Notes: a model not told the origin generated them from the sequence alone. Shown: positions 20,470 to 30,646, counted from the first letter of the stretch. The stretch: 64,000 nt of DNA from Odoribacter sp. UBA944 (GCA_002293375.1 DBDA01000033.1:81296-145295), one strand, 5' to 3'. Translations and numbers: made by a program.

Positions 20470-22698
20470 ATGAAAAAAGTTATTTTAATTCCCGCCATTT
20501 TTGCCTGTCTCTGTGCCTGTGGCGGATCGGTCACACAAAGAACTGCTTCCCGGACTGTTCCGGCAACGGCACAAGCCGGTACAAGCGTCGCATTAGAGGT
20601 TCCCGAAGACACAAAGATCCCGGTATACAAAGGGAAAACCTCCAGTTCCCAATTACCGGAAGGGATCCAACGTTCGTTCGACGGGAATCAAAATACCATG
20701 TATCACTCTTCCTGGCGCAATCAGGGAGAAGCGTACTTCCCGATCGACCTGGAGTACTTTTTCAAAGAGGCCGGAACAGTCGATTACATGGTCTATTACC
20801 CGCGTCAGGAAGGGGTGAACGGGAATATCCGGAAATTTGAATTGTATGCGAACAGTGCGGAAAATCCGGAGTACCGCAAAATCGGAACATACGATTTTGG
20901 AGGCATCGGTTCCCCCAGCATTGTTCCGTTCAACCCGCCGCTCCGGAATCCGGAAGCTATCAAACTGCATGTACTTTCCGGCGCCGGGGATGGCCAAGGG
21001 TTCGTGAGTTGCGCCGAAATGGAATTTTACCGGAAAAACAGAGATACGGAATCCCTGACCGGAATTTTTACCGACGGCAGTTGTTCCGAGCTGAAAAAAG
21101 GGACCGGGCTTCCGGAAATCGAAAAGATCGGGAATGACTTCCTGAAACAGCTTGCTTTACAACTTTTGGACGGTACCTACGACAAAGCGTTCCGCATTCA
21201 GGAGTACCGGCCCTATCCTTATCCGAACCAGGATGTCACTCTGAAAGCAAATCCGTTTAATCTGTTAGACAATCCCACGGGTATTTATGCGGAAGCGGGA
21301 GAAGATCTGGTGGCTTTTGTCGGGGATACCCACGGTTCTTCTCTTTCCATCCGGGTCATTGATTACCCGTCCCGCCGGTTCGGGGGAACCACCTATTTAT
21401 TGAAAGAGGGTGCGAACAAACTGAAAATGAAACACCCGGGTCTGGTCTATGTCATGTACCATTCAGAAGAGGCGGTACAGCCTGTGAAAATTCATTTCGC
21501 CACCGGGAAAGTAAACGGTTATTTCGACAAAAACCACCACTCCGAACAAGATTGGGCAAACCTGCTCAATGGAGCGGTGGCTCCTTTTTTCGATGCCATA
21601 GGGGATTATGCGCACCTCTGTTTCCCGGTGGAGAATTACCTGGCCGGCTGTCCGAAGGAGGGAAACCGCCTGATCCAGGTGTATGACTCGCTGGTACTGC
21701 TTGAAGAACAGTTTATCGGCCTGCAGAAATACAATCGGGAACAGAAGAACAGGATTTTCTTTGTGGCGGACGACAGTGATCTTTACATGTATGCGACGGC
21801 CTACCGCACCGGCTACTCCAAAGGCCCGCTGAATCAGATCCTGAACCCGGAACTGTTCCGGACCACCCAGGTCTGGGGGCCGGCACACGAGGTGGGACAC
21901 GTGTTGCAAACCCGGCCGGGACTGCGCTGGCAGGGCATGGTGGAAGTCACCAACAACATCCTTTCTCTTTATGTCCAGACCACATTCGGGAATCCTTCCC
22001 GCATTCTGCAGGAAGGGCGGTATCCGAAAAGCCACCCGATGTTTATCCACCGGTATCCTTTTTCCACGTTCGGGAATATAACCAACGTGGATGTATTCGT
22101 GCAATTGATCCCTTTCTGGCAGCTTCAGCTTTACAACTCCAATGTACTCGGATATACTGATTTCTATGCGGATGTGTTCGAACGGATACGAAAAGAAAAA
22201 GATCCTGCGACGGCCGGGGAAGCCCAATTGAACTTTGTGAAACTGTGCTGCGAGATCTCCGGATACGACCTGACCGGTTTCTTTGCGGATTGGGGATTTC
22301 TGACGCCGGTAGCCGTTTCCGGCGATGCAACTGTTTTCAAAGGCCCTTTTGCAGTTCCGGCAGAGGAGATCGGTAAGTTAAAAGAACAGATCGCTTCCCT
22401 CGGACTGAAAAAACCGTTAGAGATCAAATACTTGCGGGACAATAATGTAGAACTGTTTAAAAACAACCGGGAAATCGTAGAGGGTACGGCTGAAGTAACC
22501 GGAAATTCGCTGAAATTGAACGGATGGAAAAATGTGGTCGCTTACGAGATCCGGCAATCTTCCGGAACGGAGAAACAGCCGGTCCTTACGCAAATAAATG
22601 TACCGCAAGAACACATCGTCGTAAAAGACCTTGACGACAATACCCGGATTTACGCTGTTTCCGCTGCCGGAAAGAGAATCGAAGTCTGGTGGAAATAG
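20470..22698 (+). CDS. M60-like (enhancin/mucinase) metallopeptidase lipoprotein with discoidin domain
   Basis: Predicted surface lipoprotein of 742 residues: signal MKKVILIPAIFACLCACGG with Cys17, an F5/8-type carbohydrate-binding domain (about 55-195), and an M60 gluzincin domain with HEVGH (473-477) and the third ligand candidate Glu492. M60 proteases of gut Bacteroidota cut glycosylated mucin-type substrates. Start 20470 was chosen because it places the lipobox correctly; ATG 20452 is possible. A TATATTTG box at 20394-20401 lies within a palindrome (CTATATTTGCAAATAG). It is a single gene ending in the shared terminator with the convergent neighbour. Confidence 0.87.
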   Translation: MKKVILIPAIFACLCACGGSVTQRTASRTVPATAQAGTSVALEVPEDTKIPVYKGKTSSSQLPEGIQRSFDGNQNTMYHSSWRNQGEAYFPIDLEYFFKEAGTVDYMVYYPRQEGVNGNIRKFELYANSAENPEYRKIGTYDFGGIGSPSIVPFNPPLRNPEAIKLHVLSGAGDGQGFVSCAEMEFYRKNRDTESLTGIFTDGSCSELKKGTGLPEIEKIGNDFLKQLALQLLDGTYDKAFRIQEYRPYPYPNQDVTLKANPFNLLDNPTGIYAEAGEDLVAFVGDTHGSSLSIRVIDYPSRRFGGTTYLLKEGANKLKMKHPGLVYVMYHSEEAVQPVKIHFATGKVNGYFDKNHHSEQDWANLLNGAVAPFFDAIGDYAHLCFPVENYLAGCPKEGNRLIQVYDSLVLLEEQFIGLQKYNREQKNRIFFVADDSDLYMYATAYRTGYSKGPLNQILNPELFRTTQVWGPAHEVGHVLQTRPGLRWQGMVEVTNNILSLYVQTTFGNPSRILQEGRYPKSHPMFIHRYPFSTFGNITNVDVFVQLIPFWQLQLYNSNVLGYTDFYADVFERIRKEKDPATAGEAQLNFVKLCCEISGYDLTGFFADWGFLTPVAVSGDATVFKGPFAVPAEEIGKLKEQIASLGLKKPLEIKYLRDNNVELFKNNREIVEGTAEVTGNSLKLNGWKNVVAYEIRQSSGTEKQPVLTQINVPQEHIVVKDLDDNTRIYAVSAAGKRIEVWWK

Positions 22699-22719
22699 CC
22701 GAACAACCGGCTATTTTTT
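22694..22719. terminator. Bidirectional terminator shared by convergent genes
   Basis: AATAGCCG and CGGCTATT form a perfect 8-base stem with a 6-base loop. T runs lie on the plus side and the reverse complement has the same shape. The stop codons of both flanking genes lie inside the stem. Confidence 0.75.
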
Positions 22720-23397
22720 GCGGGCGGCGATGGAGAGCAGTATGCCCAGCACTACGCCCAGCAAAGCGGCAAAGAGTACCCGGAAATTCCCGGGCAGCAG
22801 AAAGGTGACGGTGTGAGCGGGAAACCAGAAGAGGGGGATCGTCTTTTTAAAAACGAAGTTCCACTGTACATCCCAGTTCAGGTTCTTCAACTTTTCAGCC
22901 GCCCGGAAGGGCGTGAAGAAGCCGCGTACCGTACCACCGTTTTCGATAATGTGCAAGTCGGTCATTTTGTGTAATGTCATGAAGACTGGCGCAAAGACGG
23001 TGTTCATGGCCACGGAGATGGCAAAAGCCACCCCGGTTTTCTCCCAACTCAGCGGACCGCCGATGGCCGTTACGGCACCGTTTATTCCCAACTGCTCCAG
23101 TAAAAGAGGGGTTCCGCCGGCGAACAGGGTCATGGCTATGCTGATCCCCATTCCCAATACCCCCCACACCAATGCACGGGGAAACAGGCCGAAACCTTTC
23201 CGGTTGTACACTCCGGCGGTGATCCGCAGGCCGATCATCTCCCCCGCTGTGGAGAGTACCGCGAATTTCAGGAAACTCATGATCAATCCGTGTGTCCGGT
23301 TAAAAGCGAGGTAGCAGTCATACACGGAAGAGGAGAGAAAAAAGGGCGCTAAGATCGCCAGAAAACACGCCGCAAAGAGAAGGTCCTGTTTTTTCAT
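22711..23397 (-). CDS. Mpv17/PMP22-like integral membrane protein
   Basis: About 228 residues with roughly five predicted membrane spans. The C-terminal pattern (FWFPAHTVTFLLPGNFRVLFA) resembles the W-P...NF...P...R signature of the eukaryotic Mpv17/PMP22 family; related Bacteroidota proteins exist, function unknown. The start is ambiguous. ATG 23397 gives a clean MKKQDLL N terminus 4 bases after the upstream small gene, whereas ATG 23433, 12 codons earlier, has a good AGGAGG ribosome-binding site but overlaps that gene. It is likely the last gene of an operon with the acyl-CoA synthetase. Confidence 0.65.
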   Translation of the reverse strand: MKKQDLLFAACFLAILAPFFLSSSVYDCYLAFNRTHGLIMSFLKFAVLSTAGEMIGLRITAGVYNRKGFGLFPRALVWGVLGMGISIAMTLFAGGTPLLLEQLGINGAVTAIGGPLSWEKTGVAFAISVAMNTVFAPVFMTLHKMTDLHIIENGGTVRGFFTPFRAAEKLKNLNWDVQWNFVFKKTIPLFWFPAHTVTFLLPGNFRVLFAALLGVVLGILLSIAARKK

Positions 23398-23401
23398 AGC
23401 A

Positions 23402-23563
23402 CTAGTATGGAGTCGTTTCTGTGGGAGTTGCATTTCGGCCTCCTGCCTGTTTTTTCAGGCTGTCCGACACACGTCCCCAACTCAACAGCACGGCAACCAC
23501 CAAAACAACCAACGCAATCAGCATCCGCTTTTCGGGCGGGCTGTACTCTTTCCATTTCTTCAT
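23402..23563 (-). CDS. Small single-span membrane protein (53 residues)
   Basis: An unannotated short frame begins MKKWKEYSPPEKRMLIALVV and contains one clear membrane span (about residues 15-30), then a short polar tail ending TETTPY. It starts 2 bases after the acyl-CoA synthetase stop and ends 4 bases before the Mpv17-like ATG, so it fills the gap between two same-strand genes exactly. Basic residues precede the span, consistent with the N terminus inside. Function unknown. Confidence 0.6.
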   Translation of the reverse strand: MKKWKEYSPPEKRMLIALVVLVVAVLLSWGRVSDSLKKQAGGRNATPTETTPY

Positions 23564-23565
23564 AA

Positions 23566-25623
23566 CTATTTCTCTATACGGATCCGGGCGTCTACGGCGA
23601 CTACGTTCTCTTTGTTGCCCAACAACGGGTTCAGGTCCATTTCAAAGATTTCGGGCGCGGCCTTGACCAGGGCGGAAACCCGGGAGATCATCTCGGCAAA
23701 CCGGGCTTCGTTTACCGGTTCTTGTCCCCGGACGCCTTGGATGATCTTGTAGGAGCGCAATCTCCGGATCATGCCGGCGGCTTCGGGAGGGGCGATGGGG
23801 GCCAAACCTGCCTGTACATCTTTCAGCACCTCGATAAAAATGCCGCCCAATCCGCACAGCACCAGGTGCCCGAATTTCTCTTCGCGCTTAGCACCGATGA
23901 ACACCTCGGTACCTTTCAGTTGTTGCGCCAGCATAACGGCGTAGGTATCTTTGATCTGCATCATCCGCTTGAACTCTTTCCGGACTGTCTCTTCGTCCAT
24001 AACGTTCAGCACGACGCCGCCGACATCCGATTTGTGTACAGGCCCTACGACTTTCATCACCAAGGGGAATCCGATCTCCCGGGCGAACGCTACACACTCC
24101 TCTTCCCGGCTGCTCACCCCCTCTTTGGCGCGGGCGATACCGGCAGCATCTAGCAGTTCACGGATTTCTTCCGGCGCCAGGTAGCCGTTCGCCGCCCGGT
24201 CTACGACGGCGCGGATGCGACGAACATCTATTTCCGGCAGGGCTGTGTTGTCCGGCAACGGAGGCTCGGTGTGGTATACGTTTGCCAGGGCTGTTCCGAA
24301 CAGGACTTCGTCCGGAAAGTAAACGCCGCCGGCTTTTACGAATCCGTTGACCTCCTCCTGTACGATCTCGTAGGAGGGGAAAATGGGGAAGATGGGTTTG
24401 CGAGCGGTTTTGATCTTTTCCGCCAATACGTTGTACGGTTCAAAGATGGGCGCCAAACCGGGGCTTCCGAAGATTACCGCCATGCCGTCTATTTCGGAGA
24501 AGTCGTTTTCACAAGCATCTACGATCGCACCCAACTGTTCCGCCGTACCCGTCGCTAAGAAGTCGATGGGATTCCCCACGGAAGAGCCGCCGAAGAGTTT
24601 GGCGAGCAGTTCGTCCGCTTTGGGCCCTTCAATGTGCGGAATTTCCAATTGACCGTTGGAGAGCGCATCGGTCAGCATAACGGCCGGGCCACCGGCGTGG
24701 GTAACGATCGCCATGTTTTTTCCCTGCAAAGGGGGATATTTGAAGATCCCGGCCACCGTCATGAGTTCGTCGCGCCCATGACAACGGACGATACCGGCCT
24801 TGCGGAACAACGCCTCCACCGCTATGTCCGGACTGGCCAAAGCGCCTGTGTGCGAAGAGGCCGCCCGGCTGCCGGCCGCGGAACTGCCGGATTTGATGGC
24901 TGCGATCCGGCATCCCTTCCGGATGAGGGAAGTTGCATGTTTCAAGAATTTTTCCGGCTTGTTAATACTCTCTACATAGAGTAATTTGATCCGGGAACTC
25001 TGTACCGGATCAAACGATTCATCCAGGTATTCCAACAACTCCTCTACCCCTAACTGTGCAGAGTTGCCGACGGCAAATACGCTGTTGAATTTAACACCTT
25101 TCCGGATACCGTTGTCTACGATGAATATGGCGGTAGCACCGGAACCGGAGATCAGGTCCACACCGTGGGGATCCAATTGGGGTATAGGAGAAGTAAAGGC
25201 CGCATTGTATCGGGTGGTAAGTACGCCGGTACAGTTGGGCCCGATCAGGGAACCGCCGACCGAAGCGATGGTCTGGACGATCTGTTTTTCCAAAAGTGCC
25301 CCCTCTTCGTTCTCTTCGCTGAAACCGGCGGAGAGAATAATAAATGCGCGGGTGCCTTTCTCTTTGGCCAGTACTTCTACCGCATCCGGACAGAATTTGG
25401 CGGCAATGGCCAGCACCGCCAGGTCGACCTGCGGCAGATCCCGTACATCCCGGTAGGATTTTATTCCCTGCACCGTATCCGCTTTGGGATTTACCACCAT
25501 GAGGCTGCCTTGGAAATAGCCATCCCGGAGGTTTCGCAAAACAGCCCCGCCCGGCTTACCGGTGTCGTCCGACCCGCCTACTACTACAATGCTGGTAGGG
25601 TTTATCAGTTTTTCATGGATCAT
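23566..25623 (-). CDS. ADP-forming acyl/acetyl-CoA synthetase
   Basis: Interconverts acyl-CoA, ADP and phosphate with the free acid, CoA and ATP, allowing ATP formation from acetyl-CoA in fermentation. The 685-residue fused alpha-beta protein has a CoA-binding Rossmann domain (INPTSIVVVGGSDD), a succinyl-CoA-ligase-like domain with the likely phosphohistidine in SHTGALAS, and a C-terminal ATP-grasp domain (about 460-685). The start MIHEKLINP was preferred because the 53 upstream codons are unlike the family. A minus-strand TATATTTG box (25770-25777) lies 147 bases upstream. The acyl substrate is not certain. Confidence 0.88.
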   Translation of the reverse strand: MIHEKLINPTSIVVVGGSDDTGKPGGAVLRNLRDGYFQGSLMVVNPKADTVQGIKSYRDVRDLPQVDLAVLAIAAKFCPDAVEVLAKEKGTRAFIILSAGFSEENEEGALLEKQIVQTIASVGGSLIGPNCTGVLTTRYNAAFTSPIPQLDPHGVDLISGSGATAIFIVDNGIRKGVKFNSVFAVGNSAQLGVEELLEYLDESFDPVQSSRIKLLYVESINKPEKFLKHATSLIRKGCRIAAIKSGSSAAGSRAASSHTGALASPDIAVEALFRKAGIVRCHGRDELMTVAGIFKYPPLQGKNMAIVTHAGGPAVMLTDALSNGQLEIPHIEGPKADELLAKLFGGSSVGNPIDFLATGTAEQLGAIVDACENDFSEIDGMAVIFGSPGLAPIFEPYNVLAEKIKTARKPIFPIFPSYEIVQEEVNGFVKAGGVYFPDEVLFGTALANVYHTEPPLPDNTALPEIDVRRIRAVVDRAANGYLAPEEIRELLDAAGIARAKEGVSSREEECVAFAREIGFPLVMKVVGPVHKSDVGGVVLNVMDEETVRKEFKRMMQIKDTYAVMLAQQLKGTEVFIGAKREEKFGHLVLCGLGGIFIEVLKDVQAGLAPIAPPEAAGMIRRLRSYKIIQGVRGQEPVNEARFAEMISRVSALVKAAPEIFEMDLNPLLGNKENVVAVDARIRIEK

Positions 25624-25833
25624 GATCAAATGCTTATTTATTACTCTTTTTGTTTCTTTAATTATAACTTGCTTGTCTTCCGTCGTAAAAATATTCAATT
25701 TATTACGAATACGACGCACGATTCGGAAAAAATCACGGAGTCGTGGAAAAAAACAAAAAGTACAACTGTCAAATATATTCACTATTTTTGCGCCCTGAAT
25801 TTAGGATGATCACAAGGATAAGGAAATAAGCGT

Positions 25834-27123
25834 ATGAATGTTTTTAAGTTTGGCGGCGCATCTGTTGCCGGAGCCGAGGACATAAAAAACGTATTGAAAA
25901 TTCTGAGCACTCAGAAGACCAATCTGATTATTGTGGTTTCGGCGATGGGCAAAACGACCAATGCCCTGGAGGAGGTGTGCAACCACTATTTTGACAGGAC
26001 CGGAGAGGCACCTGCCCTGCTGGAAAAAGTGCAGGAATACCATGTGGCTGTCACCTTGGAGTTGTTCGGGAACAGGGAGGAGGAGATTTTCCGGACATTG
26101 GAGAAGCTTTTCTCGGAACTGTCGAAAATCCTCTCCGGTGAACCTTCCCTGAGCTACGATTATGAATACGACCGGATCGTCTCCTACGGCGAGTTGCTCT
26201 CTACTGCCATCGTATCCGCTTACCTGAACAAACAGGGCAGAAAAGTGAAGTGGGTCGACATCCGGAAATACCTAAAGACAGATACCACTTACCGGGCCGC
26301 CAACATTGATGTGGAGCTTTCGGGGCAGTTGTGCCGGAAAGCTTTTACCTTTCAGGATACATTCATGTATATCACCCAGGGATTTATCGCCGGCACCCTG
26401 ACCAACCAGACGACTACCCTCGGCCGGGAAGGATCCGATTACACGGCGGCGATGTTAGCCAATCTACTGGATGCCGAACAGGTGGTGATCTGGAAAGACG
26501 TACCCGGCATCATGAGTGCGGATCCCAAAAAATACCCGCATACGGAAATTATCCCCAAACTCTCGTACCGGGAAGCGATTGAGTTGTCCCATTTCGGGGC
26601 GAAAGTGATCCATCCCAAAACGATCAAGCCGTTGCAGAATAAAAAGATCCCTCTTTTTGTGAAATCTTTTACACAACCCGACGAGCACGGTTCCGTGATC
26701 CGGGAGTTGGACGAGCGGCTGAAACTTCCGCCCATCTACATTGATAAAGACGATCAACTGCTGTTGACGCTGACCCCAAGGGATTTTTCGTTTATCGTGG
26801 AGGAAAAATTGAGTGAAATATTCGGAAAATTGGCCAAATACAGACTGAAATTGAACCTGATGCAAAATTCCGCTATCAGTTTCTCGTTCTGTATCGATCA
26901 CAACGAAGCGATTTTAGAAAATTTTCTGTGTGAACTGAAAGAGGAGTATAAAATCCTTTACAACAAAAACATGCGGCTGATCACGATCCGCCATTACAAC
27001 GAAGAGACTATTCACAGCCTGATCGATGACAAAGATGTACTGGTGGAACAGCGCAGCCGGCTGACCGCCCGTTTTGTCATCCGGACAGGCGATGAGAAAA
27101 AAAGCGATCTTTTTGAATTTTAA
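25834..27123 (+). CDS. lysC: Aspartate kinase
   Basis: First step of the aspartate pathway to lysine, threonine and methionine. The 429-residue monofunctional protein starts MNVFKFGGASVAG, with the kinase domain to about residue 290 (GREGSDYTAAMLANLL; FGAKVIHPKT) and C-terminal ACT-type regulatory segments. A TATTTTTG -7-like box lies at 25783-25790. The region between this gene and the divergent acyl-CoA synthetase (25624-25833) holds only promoter-like sequences. Confidence 0.93.
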   Translation: MNVFKFGGASVAGAEDIKNVLKILSTQKTNLIIVVSAMGKTTNALEEVCNHYFDRTGEAPALLEKVQEYHVAVTLELFGNREEEIFRTLEKLFSELSKILSGEPSLSYDYEYDRIVSYGELLSTAIVSAYLNKQGRKVKWVDIRKYLKTDTTYRAANIDVELSGQLCRKAFTFQDTFMYITQGFIAGTLTNQTTTLGREGSDYTAAMLANLLDAEQVVIWKDVPGIMSADPKKYPHTEIIPKLSYREAIELSHFGAKVIHPKTIKPLQNKKIPLFVKSFTQPDEHGSVIRELDERLKLPPIYIDKDDQLLLTLTPRDFSFIVEEKLSEIFGKLAKYRLKLNLMQNSAISFSFCIDHNEAILENFLCELKEEYKILYNKNMRLITIRHYNEETIHSLIDDKDVLVEQRSRLTARFVIRTGDEKKSDLFEF

Positions 27124-27186
27124 AACCGGCGAAAAAAATGCTATCTTTGCGCCCTCTTTACTGACAATCCTAAAATTCACCTCTAT

Positions 27187-30100
27187 ATGGACAAGAAATT
27201 TCCCGAACACAAAAGCCTGGATCTTTCACAGGTCAACAAAGATGTGTTGAAAACCTGGGAAGAGAACCGGACGTTCGAACAGAGCTTGGCCACCCGGAAA
27301 GGAAATCCTCCGTACATTTTTTACGAGGGACCACCTTCTGCCAACGGCATGCCGGGCATTCACCACGTAATGTCCAGGACCATCAAGGACGTGATCTGCC
27401 GGTACAAGACGTTGCAGGGATTCTATGTAGAGCGGAAAGCCGGCTGGGATACCCACGGGCTTCCGGTGGAGTTGGGAGTAGAGAAAAAATTGGGCATCAC
27501 CAAAGAGGATATCGGGAAAACCATCAGTGTGGCCGATTACAACCGGGAGTGCCGGGAGGAGGTGATGAAATATACCCGGGAGTGGGAGGAGTTGACCCAA
27601 AAGATGGGGTATTGGGTGGACATGGCTCATCCGTATATCACTTACGACAACCGGTACATTGAAACGCTCTGGTTCCTGCTGAAAAAACTGTACGACAAGG
27701 GGTTTCTGTACAAAGGATACACGATACAACCCTACTCCCCTGCTGCCGGGACCGGTTTGAGTACACACGAATTGAACCAGCCGGGATGCTACCGGGATGT
27801 CAAGGATACGACTTGTGTAGCAGAATTCAACGTGATCCGTAACAGCGAATCTGAAAAGTTGTTTGCCGGAACGGACGCAGTCTGTTTTATAGCATGGACG
27901 ACAACCCCCTGGACACTTCCTTCGAATACGGCTTTGGCTGTGGGGCCGGAGATCCGGTACCTGTTGGTAAAAACATTCAATCCCTATACGTTCAACCCGG
28001 TGACGGTTCTGCTGGCGAAAGATCGTCTGGCAGCTTACTTTAACCCGAAAGCCGAGGAGCTCAGCAGGGAAGAGTACCGGGCCGGGGACAAATTGATCCC
28101 GTATGAGGTGATCGGTGAGTTCAAAGGCTCCGATCTGGCCGGTATCCGCTACGAGCAGTTGATTCCGTGGATGAAACCGGACGGGGACGCTTTCCGGGTG
28201 ATTACGGGGGATTTCGTGACGACCGAGGACGGTACGGGTATTGTGCACATCGCCCCGACGTTCGGGGCCGACGACGACCGGGTGGCCAAAACCACCGGGA
28301 TCGCTCCCCTGTTGCTGGTTGACCGGGAAGGGAACCGGCAGCCAATGGTGGACAAACAGGGAAGGCTATTCCCGATTGAAAACATGGACCCGGAGTTTGT
28401 CCGCACCCATGTGAATACGGCCCTCTACACCGCGTTTGCCGGACGGTATGTAAAGAACGCCTACGACAGCAACCGGACGGAAGAGGACGAAACGTTGGAT
28501 GTGGAGCTCTCTGTGATGCTGAAAAAGGAGGACAAGGCTTTTAAAGTGGAGAAACACACCCACAACTACCCGCACTGCTGGCGGACGGACAAACCGGTGC
28601 TCTATTATCCGTTGGACTCCTGGTTTATCAAAACGACCGCCGTTAAGGAACGGATGCTGGAGCTGAACAACACCATCAACTGGAAACCGGCCAGCACTGG
28701 AGAGGGGCGGTTCGGGAAGTGGCTGGAGAACCTGGTGGATTGGAACCTCTCCCGTTCCCGGTATTGGGGCACTCCCCTGCCGATCTGGATGACCGAGGAC
28801 GGAAACGAGCGGAAGTGCATCGGTTCTGTGGCGGAGTTGATGGAAGAGATCGAAAAGGCGGTGAAGGCCGGATACATGAAAAGCAATCCGTTTCCCGGGT
28901 TTGTGCCGGGCGACCATTCGGCGGAGAATTACGATAAAATCGACCTGCATCGCCCCTATGTGGACGATATTGTCCTGGTCGCTTCCAATGGGGAGAAGAT
29001 GTTCCGCGAGAAAGACCTGATCGATGTCTGGTTTGATTCGGGAGCCATGCCGTACGCCCAGTTGCACTATCCTTTTGAGCACAAAGAGGAGGTGGATAAC
29101 CGGGTGAAATTCCCGGCCGATTTTATTGCCGAGGGAGTGGACCAGACCAGGGGCTGGTTCTTTACGCTGCACGCACTGGCGGTGATGGGGTTTGATTCCG
29201 TCGCCTTCCGGAACATTATTTCCAACGGTTTGGTGTTGGACGCCAAGGGGAACAAGATGTCCAAACGGTGGGGAAATGTGGTGGACCCTTTCAAAGCCAT
29301 CGAAGAGTACGGTTCGGATCCCCTGCGGTGGTATATGATCACCAATTCCCAGCCCTGGGACAACCTTAAATTTGACCTGTCCGGGGTGGACGAAGTAAAA
29401 CGGAAGTTTTTCGGTACCCTGTACAATACTTACAGTTTCTTTGCCCTTTATGCCAATATCGACCGTTTCAGCTACGCCGAAGCGGAGGTGCCGTTGGAGC
29501 AGCGGCCGGAAATCGATCGGTGGATCCTTTCGCTGCTCAACACGCTGATCCTGGAGGTGACGGAGGCTTACGAAAAGTATGAACCGACGCGGGCCGGCAG
29601 GGCGATACAGGAGTTTGTCATTGAAAACCTCTCCAACTGGTACGTACGGTTGTCCCGGAAACGGTATTGGGGCGGAGAGTACTCCACGGATAAAATTTCC
29701 GCTTACCAGACGCTCTACGGCTGTTTGGAAACAGTGGCTGTTCTCGCCTCCCCCATTGCTCCTTTTTATTCGGAGCAACTGTTCAGCGACCTGAACCGGG
29801 GAAGCCAGCGTCTGATGGGCAGTGTACACTTGGCCAAATTCCCGGTAGCGGATGAATTCCGGATCGACCGGAAATTGGAGGAGCGGATGCAGTTGGCGCA
29901 ACAGATCTCCTCTATGGTGCTGGGGTTGAGAAGAAAGGTACAGATCAAAGTACGCCAGCCGTTGAGCAAATTGCTGGTCCCGATCTTCGACCAGGAGATG
30001 CAGCGCCAGTTGGAGGCTGTGAAGAGTATCATCCTGTCGGAGGTAAACGTAAAAGAGATTGAATACATTACGGATACGACCGCGGTTTTGGTCAAAAAGA

Positions 30101-30612
30101 TCAAACCCAATTTTAAGACCCTGGGGCCACGGTACGGGAAATACATGAAGCAGGTTTCCGCATTTGTGGAGGGGCTGTCGCAGACGGATATCTTTGAATT
30201 TGAGAAAAGCGGACGGTACGGGTTGGAAATTGACGGCGAAAAGCTAACTTTGGGATTGGATGATGTGGAGATCCTTTCCGAAGACATCCCCGGCTGGTTG
30301 GTTGCCAACGAGGGTAGAGTGACCGTTGCGCTGGATATTCACATCAGTAAGGAGCTGAAAGAGGAAGGCATCGCCCGCGAATTTATCAACCGGATCCAGA
30401 ACCTGAGGAAGGAGAGTGATTTTGATGTAACGGATAAAATACGCCTGTATATTGAAAAACATCCGGAAACCGACCAAGCCGTACAAAATTTCAGCAGCTA
30501 CATTCAAAGCCAGGTGTTGGCGGAACAGATAGAGCTGGCAGACAAGATTGAGGAAGGCAAACAGGTGGAGATCGATGAGATCGTGACGGTTATTAAGATC
30601 GAAAAAATGTAA
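27187..30612 (+). CDS. ileS: Isoleucyl-tRNA synthetase
   Basis: Class Ia synthetase with editing domain, 1141 residues, typical of the long type. The HIGH-like motif is GIHHVM (H59-H60) and the KMSKR loop is at 690-694. The CP1 editing insert contains TTPWTLPSNTA. A TATCTTTG -7 box (27142-27149) precedes the gene. It is followed by a hairpin and the DksA-like gene. Confidence 0.97.
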   Translation: MDKKFPEHKSLDLSQVNKDVLKTWEENRTFEQSLATRKGNPPYIFYEGPPSANGMPGIHHVMSRTIKDVICRYKTLQGFYVERKAGWDTHGLPVELGVEKKLGITKEDIGKTISVADYNRECREEVMKYTREWEELTQKMGYWVDMAHPYITYDNRYIETLWFLLKKLYDKGFLYKGYTIQPYSPAAGTGLSTHELNQPGCYRDVKDTTCVAEFNVIRNSESEKLFAGTDAVCFIAWTTTPWTLPSNTALAVGPEIRYLLVKTFNPYTFNPVTVLLAKDRLAAYFNPKAEELSREEYRAGDKLIPYEVIGEFKGSDLAGIRYEQLIPWMKPDGDAFRVITGDFVTTEDGTGIVHIAPTFGADDDRVAKTTGIAPLLLVDREGNRQPMVDKQGRLFPIENMDPEFVRTHVNTALYTAFAGRYVKNAYDSNRTEEDETLDVELSVMLKKEDKAFKVEKHTHNYPHCWRTDKPVLYYPLDSWFIKTTAVKERMLELNNTINWKPASTGEGRFGKWLENLVDWNLSRSRYWGTPLPIWMTEDGNERKCIGSVAELMEEIEKAVKAGYMKSNPFPGFVPGDHSAENYDKIDLHRPYVDDIVLVASNGEKMFREKDLIDVWFDSGAMPYAQLHYPFEHKEEVDNRVKFPADFIAEGVDQTRGWFFTLHALAVMGFDSVAFRNIISNGLVLDAKGNKMSKRWGNVVDPFKAIEEYGSDPLRWYMITNSQPWDNLKFDLSGVDEVKRKFFGTLYNTYSFFALYANIDRFSYAEAEVPLEQRPEIDRWILSLLNTLILEVTEAYEKYEPTRAGRAIQEFVIENLSNWYVRLSRKRYWGGEYSTDKISAYQTLYGCLETVAVLASPIAPFYSEQLFSDLNRGSQRLMGSVHLAKFPVADEFRIDRKLEERMQLAQQISSMVLGLRRKVQIKVRQPLSKLLVPIFDQEMQRQLEAVKSIILSEVNVKEIEYITDTTAVLVKKIKPNFKTLGPRYGKYMKQVSAFVEGLSQTDIFEFEKSGRYGLEIDGEKLTLGLDDVEILSEDIPGWLVANEGRVTVALDIHISKELKEEGIAREFINRIQNLRKESDFDVTDKIRLYIEKHPETDQAVQNFSSYIQSQVLAEQIELADKIEEGKQVEIDEIVTVIKIEKM

Positions 30613-30615
30613 CTT

Positions 30616-30633
30616 ACGGGAATCCTTTCCCGT
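30616..30633. promoter_or_regulatory. Hairpin between ileS and the DksA-like gene
   Basis: ACGGGAA and TTCCCGT form a perfect 7-base stem around a 4-base loop in the 34-base intergenic gap. No T-tract follows, so it is more likely a processing or stability element than a terminator. Confidence 0.35.
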
Positions 30634-30646
30634 CAAAATAAATGTT

